Positions 1 to 4,518 of a stretch of DNA of 14,112 nt are shown here, one piece after another. Under the pieces are notes generated by a model. It ran no database searches and was not told the origin of the DNA. It saw only the letters and a program-made list of their open reading frames with translations. Within the stretch, counting starts at the first letter, position 1; each line of letters starts with the position of its first letter. The DNA is from an uncultured Bacilli bacterium. GTDB taxonomy: Bacteria; Bacillota_I; Bacilli_A; RF39; UBA660. Position numbers and translations under genes: made by a program. The stretch is taken from the NCBI GenBank assembly GCA_910576985.1, contig CAJTLA010000041.1, forward strand, positions 1-14,112. The letters run 5' to 3'.

Positions 1-62
1 ATAAAACTACTGATAGGCAAAACCCTAGAGTTACTAGAAAAGTACTGTAAAAAAATTTTAGA

Positions 63-86
63 AAAAAAAATCTTTCGATGTCTTTT
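63..86 (-). terminator. Possible weak intrinsic terminator after the tail-protein gene
   Basis: Read on the minus strand just after the TAA stop, an A-rich arm and ATC pair across a GAAA tetraloop with GAT and a long T run, with one C/T mismatch. The stem is mostly A-U, so it is weak, but the tetraloop and a run of nine T residues right after the stop fit an intrinsic terminator. Positions 1-62 hold no gene that I can recognise. Confidence 0.4.
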
Positions 87-881
87 TTAGGATATCCGTT
101 GCCACATATAATTAGTTCCAGCTTTCGCATATGCTTTAACCATCAAATAACATTTTGCACCACCCCTAGTTGGCGTAAAAGAACCTCCACCATATGGCAC
201 AAAAGTTGGATTTACATAAAATGCTGTATCTAATCCTGCTTGATCTGTAACTTTATAAAAATAAGTATTTGAGTTTCCTCCATAATTATAATCAATTGGT
301 CCCGTTGATAAGAAATTTAAACTAGTGGAAGGAAAAATACTAACTCCTGTTGGTAGTTTGTTTCCATTCTCCCCCCACCAGAAGCCTCTTAATGAATTAG
401 ATCCCAATCCAGAAATATACATCTCTGCTTCTACAAGTCCAACAATCCCTTGGGGTTTTACCAAAATTGTTCCAGAATCTTGATTTAAAGTATCATTTAC
501 ATAATTTGTAACATCATATAACTTATTTGGAATCCGATTATCTGCAAAAGAACAATACTCTTGATTATTCACTGGCGAATCATTATTGATACTACCATTT
601 ATCACAGTGCCAAAAGCAATCAATTCTCCTCCATAAAAAGTTCGTTTCAAACTCCAACTTCCTCCATAAATCGTACTAGGATCTGTACTTTCAGAACTCA
701 TGTAAATAGAGCCAACTGGATATATATGATCTAATGTACCTTCTTCATCTAAAGTTGTAATACTTTTTACAGTTAAATTGCCTTCACTATCCAAATGAAA
801 CTTCTCTTGATTCGAACGAATGCAATCAACACTCAATTCATTTCCTGTAATATTAGTTCCATTTAACGTTTCTGTATTCAT
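87..881 (-). CDS. Phage tail/baseplate-type protein (Gp10 C-terminal-like domain)
   Basis: A 264-residue protein. After a short N-terminal segment (residues 1-50, with a 'DSEGNLTVKSITT' stretch) comes IYPVGSIYMSSESTDPSTIYGG at about 53-74. This 'YPVGSIY...NPSTLFGG-W' block is the hallmark of the T4 Gp10-like C-terminal/tail-collar domain found in tail fibres and baseplate proteins of Firmicutes phages. The rest is Gly/Asn/Thr-rich beta-type sequence ending in YMWQRIS, much like the YMWKRTA end common in the family. Such proteins sit at the tail tip and usually contact the host. The start is fixed by a perfect AAGGAGGTG six bases before ATG. It follows the small gene at 909-1220 by 27 bases and probably shares its transcript. 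No other phage structural gene is visible, so it is either the end of a prophage or a domesticated remnant. The domain call is firm; the role in a virion is inference. Confidence 0.75.
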   Translation of the reverse strand: MNTETLNGTNITGNELSVDCIRSNQEKFHLDSEGNLTVKSITTLDEEGTLDHIYPVGSIYMSSESTDPSTIYGGSWSLKRTFYGGELIAFGTVINGSINNDSPVNNQEYCSFADNRIPNKLYDVTNYVNDTLNQDSGTILVKPQGIVGLVEAEMYISGLGSNSLRGFWWGENGNKLPTGVSIFPSTSLNFLSTGPIDYNYGGNSNTYFYKVTDQAGLDTAFYVNPTFVPYGGGSFTPTRGGAKCYLMVKAYAKAGTNYMWQRIS

Positions 882-887
882 AATTCA

Positions 888-906
888 CCTCCTTTTTAGA
901 AGGGGG
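888..906 (-). promoter_or_regulatory. Hairpin that can mask the Shine-Dalgarno of the tail-protein gene
   Basis: On the minus strand CCCCCTT (906-900), loop CTAAA, AAGGAGG (894-888) can form a seven-position stem with one C/A mismatch. The 3' arm is the Shine-Dalgarno of the tail-protein gene. The upstream stop codon is only two bases before the hairpin, so ribosomes finishing the upstream gene would open it. This suggests translational coupling. It was found by eye and not folded. Confidence 0.45.
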
Positions 907-908
907 TT

Positions 909-1220
909 TTATTCTAACTTTGACTTTATTTTTGGGTAATGTTTTTTCCACACAATAGAAGAACTAACATCATAATCTAAGGCAACTTTATCCACAGCTT
1001 TATTAATAGTAGAGCCCTTTACTGCAATATCATAATATAACGAATACTCAATTCCAGTTAATTCTTTTAAAATACCTTCCATTTTTGCAATTTTTTTTTG
1101 ATAATTTTCATATAAATTTTTTAATCGTTCTTTTTCCTTCATTTGATCTTGTTCTACTTCATCTAAAGACTCTAACCGCAATCGAATTAATTCTAGCACT
1201 TGTTTGCTATTTTCATACAT
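909..1220 (-). CDS. Small coiled-coil/HTH-like protein, phage regulator type
   Basis: A 103-residue protein if started at the ATG at 1220, which has AAGG eight bases upstream (1229-1232). The frame is open to an ATG at 1271 (120 residues) and has another ATG between, but neither has a convincing Shine-Dalgarno. Residues about 5-50 are a charged heptad-like helix rich in Leu, Glu and Lys. The C-terminal part, from 'LTGIEYSLYYDIAVKG' to 'KKHYPKIKSKL', has the spacing of a sigma-70 region 4-like or ArpU/DUF1492-like helix-turn-helix seen in short phage late-gene regulators. That resemblance is by pattern only and I do not recognise a definite family. It lies directly upstream of the phage tail-type gene and probably shares its mRNA. 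A regulatory role is inference. Confidence 0.55.
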   Translation of the reverse strand: MYENSKQVLELIRLRLESLDEVEQDQMKEKERLKNLYENYQKKIAKMEGILKELTGIEYSLYYDIAVKGSTINKAVDKVALDYDVSSSIVWKKHYPKIKSKLE

Positions 1221-1300
1221 ATTAATTACCTTAATCTTATCAACCCCCTTCATACATATTCTATGAAGCATTTCTTTTTATGAATTGGCGAATGTTCTAG

Positions 1301-1321
1301 AAAAAAAACCTTTAAAGGTTT
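1301..1321 (-). terminator. Intrinsic terminator at the end of the CotH-VTC-DUF4956-NAGPA operon
   Basis: Directly overlapping the TAA stop, the minus strand reads AAACCTTTAAAGGTTT, a perfect palindrome (1306-1321), followed by T residues down to 1301. The stem is short and A-U rich, so termination may be partial and some transcripts could reach the phage-type genes. The 80 or so bases from here to the next start show no clear promoter. Confidence 0.5.
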
Positions 1322-3140
1322 ATTTGACAATCCAAGCATTTGGTACATAACGTTCTCCACAACTAGAACCACATGGAATATTTTTAAGTTTTCCTTCTAC
1401 CACCAAAGTAGAAGAACCTCCGCCATCTAAATTTACGGCATTATGAGCTTTATATTTTGTTAAAATATTAATTAATTCGTTCATATCCACACCAAGACTA
1501 TGCTTCGCATTTCTACCATCTATCACTAAAAATAACACAATTCCATCTTTTCGTTGCGCCAAAACAGTTCTAGGAGCAATTCCCCAGCCACCATTTCCTT
1601 TAATCTCAGCAGCTTTTCCGTTCACAATTAAAAATGGACCAAACTCTACTGCATCTACAATTCCATTTTTTACAGCTGTAGAAGCATCTTCTTTCGTTAA
1701 AACTAAAACATGATCTTTATTAAAGCCTGCAATTCCTCCACCATATCCAGTCACACTTCCATTAGAAATTATTTTTCCATCTTGAATCACAGTTCCAACT
1801 GGAATACTTCCTTTTCCAACTGCTGTTCCATTTGAAAAGCCACTCGCATTAATAGCTACTTTCGCACTATATTTTTTAGACATATTTGTCAATAAAGCTC
1901 CACCATATCCATAACTAGTAGCACTCACTAATTCCACCCTAGATGGATCATAAATCGCTACCAAATATCCAACATATCCATTTCCTTTAATATCAATCAC
2001 CTTATAAAGCTGATTCTTATCTCGCTTCAAAATTTGCTCCTCATAAACAGAATCATACTTTCCAGTATCTTCAGCACCATTAAAATTAATATCTTTAATA
2101 TTTGTATTTTCTCCAATTTCATTTACAACATTTCCAGCTAAAATCTGATTAATTGTTTTTTCGCTATAAAAAGTACGTGCCAAATATTTATGATTCATAG
2201 TAGTCATTGCAGAAGTCACCAACATATTTCGAAAATAAGAAATTGGACCATACACTAAAAACAAACAAACAACAGCAATCACATCTAATATCGCACATGT
2301 AATAACGCCTGCAAACAACTTCTTACTCATTTTAGAATGATCTGATTCTTTACGATTTTTCCCTTTTTTTTCTTTTTTACGTTTCTTTTTTTTGCTATCT
2401 AAAAGATCTTCGAAATCATCATCCAATTCCTCATTTGACTCTTCAAATTCTTTTGTCAAATCTTCTAATTCTTCCTCTGTCACAACAGGCTCTATTGTTT
2501 CAACTTCCTCTAATAAAGGCTTTTCTCTCTTGATTGCTTCTTCCACTGCCTTTTCTGATTTTAATTCTTCTTCTTTTCTTGCTTGTTCTAATATTCGCCT
2601 GCGTAATTCACTAACTGACACAGCCTGTGGTTCTTCCTGAGCAATTGTTTTTCCTTGCCTTACGTTTGCTTCACGAGTAATTGGTTTTTCTTGTCTTAAA
2701 GTTTCTCTACTTACTTCACGAGCAACTGGTTTTTCTTGTCTTAAAGCTCCTCTACTTACTTCACGAGCAACTGGTCTTTGTTGTCTTAAAGCTCCTCTAC
2801 TTACTTCACGAGTAATTGGTTTTTCTTGTCTTAAAGCTTCTCTACTTACTTCACGAGTAATTGGTTTTTCTTGTCTTAAAGCTTCTCTACTTACTTCACG
2901 AGCAACTGGTTTTTCCTGTCTTAAAGCTTCTCTACTTACTTCACGAGCAACTGGTTTTTCTTGCCTTAAACTTTCTCTACTTACTTCACGAGTGACTGGT
3001 CTTTCTTGCTTCAATTCTTCTGATCGTCGTCTTGGAATATTTTCTTCAGTTGTTTCTCTACTTTTTCGACGCTCTAGAAAACTTCCAATATTCAGAGTGG
3101 AATATAATTCATCGATATCATTATTTCTTTCTCTTTCCAT
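1320..3140 (-). CDS. Membrane-anchored phosphodiester glycosidase (NAGPA domain) with repetitive cytoplasmic tail
   Basis: A 606-residue protein. The start is set by GAGGAGG seven bases before ATG at 3140; the frame stays open to 3173 but no other start has such a site. Layout: residues 1-45 charged; 51-155 seven tandem copies of a 15-residue unit (REVSREALRQEKPVA type); 170-210 helical and charged; 212-248 very acidic; 249-274 Lys/Ser-rich; 275-297 one membrane helix; about 385-605 a NAGPA (phosphodiester glycosidase) domain. The domain is recognised from 'KVAINASGF' (about 428), 'APRTVLAQRKDG' (522-533) and 'NLDGGGSSTLV' (570-580). Family members hydrolyse sugar-phosphate diester bonds (human NAGPA uncovers mannose-6-phosphate) and in bacteria go with exopolysaccharide or wall glycan metabolism. 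The positive-inside rule puts the tail in the cytoplasm and the enzyme outside. It is the last gene of the operon, 16 bases after the DUF4956 gene. The substrate is unknown, probably a surface phosphoglycan. Confidence 0.85.
   Translation of the reverse strand: MERERNNDIDELYSTLNIGSFLERRKSRETTEENIPRRRSEELKQERPVTREVSRESLRQEKPVAREVSREALRQEKPVAREVSREALRQEKPITREVSREALRQEKPITREVSRGALRQQRPVAREVSRGALRQEKPVAREVSRETLRQEKPITREANVRQGKTIAQEEPQAVSVSELRRRILEQARKEEELKSEKAVEEAIKREKPLLEEVETIEPVVTEEELEDLTKEFEESNEELDDDFEDLLDSKKKKRKKEKKGKNRKESDHSKMSKKLFAGVITCAILDVIAVVCLFLVYGPISYFRNMLVTSAMTTMNHKYLARTFYSEKTINQILAGNVVNEIGENTNIKDINFNGAEDTGKYDSVYEEQILKRDKNQLYKVIDIKGNGYVGYLVAIYDPSRVELVSATSYGYGGALLTNMSKKYSAKVAINASGFSNGTAVGKGSIPVGTVIQDGKIISNGSVTGYGGGIAGFNKDHVLVLTKEDASTAVKNGIVDAVEFGPFLIVNGKAAEIKGNGGWGIAPRTVLAQRKDGIVLFLVIDGRNAKHSLGVDMNELINILTKYKAHNAVNLDGGGSSTLVVEGKLKNIPCGSSCGERYVPNAWIVK
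2671..2985 (-). repeat. Seven tandem 45-bp units coding 15-residue repeats
   Basis: In-frame units begin at 2671, 2716, 2761, 2806, 2851, 2896 and 2941, and a degenerate partial copy follows at 2986-3018. Units are nearly identical at DNA level, differing mainly by GCAACT versus GTAATT (Val-Ala versus Ile-Thr codons) and at one Ala/Thr/Ser/Gly position. Each encodes a charged, probably helical 15-mer rich in Arg and Glu. The near-identity points to recent expansion or homogenisation by slippage. Confidence 0.95.
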
Positions 3141-3146
3141 AAAAGT

Positions 3147-3153
3147 CCTCCTC
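3147..3153 (-). promoter_or_regulatory. Ribosome binding site that sets the start of the NAGPA-domain gene
   Basis: GAGGAGG lies seven bases before the ATG at 3140 and inside the 16-base gap after the DUF4956 stop codon. It favours this ATG over the upstream in-frame Met codons, which would overlap the preceding gene and have no such site. Confidence 0.85.
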
Positions 3154-3156
3154 ATT

Positions 3157-3828
3157 CTAAGCTCCAAAATCATTTTGATAACTAATTAAACTGGCATTCT
3201 TAACCCCTTCAATTCCTTCAAATTGTTCGATAAAATTATCTTTCATATCTTTCATTTCAATTTCAAAAGTAAGCTCAATCACATTTTTAGATAATGTTTT
3301 ACTTTTTAATTTTTTCTTTGCTACTTTCTTCATAATCTTACTAACATCATTATGCGCAGAAACATCATATTTAATGACTAATAAATAATTAGAACTCACC
3401 TTAAATCCCATACTATAACTAACAATATATAAAAGTCCTAATAAAGCAGATCCAATAATAGAAATTAAATACAAACCAGCTCCTGCCATAATTCCCGCTG
3501 TAATGCCCCAAAACATAAAACCAGTATCCACAGGTTCCTTCACTGCAGTTCGAAAACGAACAATCGATAACGCTCCTACCATTCCAAGCGAAAGAGCTAA
3601 ATTAGAACTAATCGTTCTAATAATCATAGCAGTTACCATAGAAAGCAAAATAACACATAAAGAAAACGATTTTGAATATACAACACCTGTATATGTTTTA
3701 CGATAAATATAAACAATAAATAATCCAATTAAAAAGGCGACAACAATAGATAAAATCATCTTATCTGCAGATATAGTTCCTGTAAATTCCTCCACAACAC
3801 TTTTTCTTATCATGTCTAAAAAATTCAT
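3157..3828 (-). CDS. DUF4956 family integral membrane protein
   Basis: A 223-residue protein with about four membrane helices (roughly 24-42, 55-76, 101-118 and 119-138) and a soluble C-terminal part (about 145-223) with an alternating beta/alpha pattern like a small ferredoxin-type domain. The diagnostic DUF4956 block is 82-99, GMVGALSIVRFRTAVKEP, followed by a Phe-rich, Gly-rich helix (FMFWGITAGIMAGAG). Its function is not established. The family regularly occurs next to bacterial VTC-domain proteins and CotH kinases, as here, and the fold pattern recalls MgtC-type proteins. The start has GGAGG seven bases before ATG, 12 bases after the VTC gene stop. Because the VTC protein next to it has no membrane segment, this protein is a reasonable candidate for its membrane partner or exit channel. 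That is inference. Confidence 0.88.
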   Translation of the reverse strand: MNFLDMIRKSVVEEFTGTISADKMILSIVVAFLIGLFIVYIYRKTYTGVVYSKSFSLCVILLSMVTAMIIRTISSNLALSLGMVGALSIVRFRTAVKEPVDTGFMFWGITAGIMAGAGLYLISIIGSALLGLLYIVSYSMGFKVSSNYLLVIKYDVSAHNDVSKIMKKVAKKKLKSKTLSKNVIELTFEIEMKDMKDNFIEQFEGIEGVKNASLISYQNDFGA

Positions 3829-3840
3829 AATTATTCCTCC

Positions 3841-4518
3841 CTATTTTATACTTCTACAAAGAGCAAACTTTGATACTGCTTCCCGATACATTGGAACAGT
3901 TCCCAAAATAATAGAAATCGCTTCTGGTAATATTTCATTGAATTTTACTTCTAATACAACTTGATTTTCCTTCGTCATTTGTAATGTTGGAAGATCAAAA
4001 TCAAATAATTCATATCCATAAATTCCTGACTTAATTTTAGAATCAAACGTAATTCGTACATCTGATATTGGATAAGTATAAGCCAACCTATAATAGTCCA
4101 CAATGACTGAAGGTTTTAAATGGTTTCTTCTCATATCATCTAAGAATTCCTCTAATAACCCAGTTCTCGAAAGATCTTCAATATCCTCATTTAGTATTTT
4201 ATCACAAATTTCCCTAGAAATCGTCATTTGATCTTTAGAAGTTAAATTATTGTGCTTTAGTTTACGTTCTAAACGAATAAACGTATCATCATCATTATAA
4301 TAACGAATGCGATATTTTTCACGATATAAAACACCATCTAACTTTTCATAATAAGCATCAGAAGAATCATTATCAAAATATAAACTTCTGATTTTATAAG
4401 TATGGTCTTTGTAAATAGAGTTTACATCCAAATCCATAATTGTAGCAAGACGCATTTGCAAAATACGAGCTGTTTGTTCTGTAATAATATATTTTAACTC
4501 ATGACGATATTTTCTCAT
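3841..4518 (-). CDS. VTC-domain polyphosphate polymerase family protein
   Basis: A 225-residue, apparently soluble protein made up of one VTC domain, the catalytic tunnel fold that makes polyphosphate from ATP in yeast Vtc4. The expected basic and acidic strand motifs are present in order: RHELKY (5-10), IRSLYFDN (43-50), KYRIRYY (68-74), LERKLK (83-88), KPSVIVDYYRLAY (135-147), VRITFD (154-159) and LEVKFNE (189-195). The alternating Arg/Lys residues (R5, R44, K68, R70, R72, K86, R144, R155) and E190/K192 fit the phosphate-binding barrel lining and metal-binding Glu of the family. No SPX sensor domain is present, so regulation differs from yeast. The ATG overlaps the upstream CotH-gene stop as ATGA (4515-4518), implying coupled translation. 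Polyphosphate synthesis is the most likely activity. It has not been shown for most bacterial members, and another triphosphate-tunnel reaction is possible. Confidence 0.88.
   Translation of the reverse strand: MRKYRHELKYIITEQTARILQMRLATIMDLDVNSIYKDHTYKIRSLYFDNDSSDAYYEKLDGVLYREKYRIRYYNDDDTFIRLERKLKHNNLTSKDQMTISREICDKILNEDIEDLSRTGLLEEFLDDMRRNHLKPSVIVDYYRLAYTYPISDVRITFDSKIKSGIYGYELFDFDLPTLQMTKENQVVLEVKFNEILPEAISIILGTVPMYREAVSKFALCRSIK

Noticed and set aside
1221..1300. Promoter for the small regulator-like gene
   Set aside because: Only a TAGAAT with no acceptable -35 is present. I could not support a promoter, so transcription may come through the weak upstream terminator.
2671..3018. Regularly spaced repeat that could be taken for a CRISPR array
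   Set aside because: The 45-bp units are contiguous with no unique spacers and stay in frame inside a coding sequence.
2392..3189. Plus-strand open frames of 65-82 codons opposite the NAGPA-protein gene
   Set aside because: They are antisense reflections of repetitive, charged codons, with low-complexity Ser-rich translation and no ribosome binding site.
3157..3828. Calling the DUF4956 protein an MgtC-type magnesium transport protein
   Set aside because: The Gly-rich block is only loosely similar, while the GMVGALSIVRFRTAVKEP motif and VTC neighbour fit DUF4956 much better.
4515..4518. Possible use of the mycoplasma code (TGA as Trp), suggested by the AT richness and gene types
   Set aside because: The CotH gene ends in TGA inside an ATGA overlap at the expected end of the protein, and all Trp codons checked are TGG.
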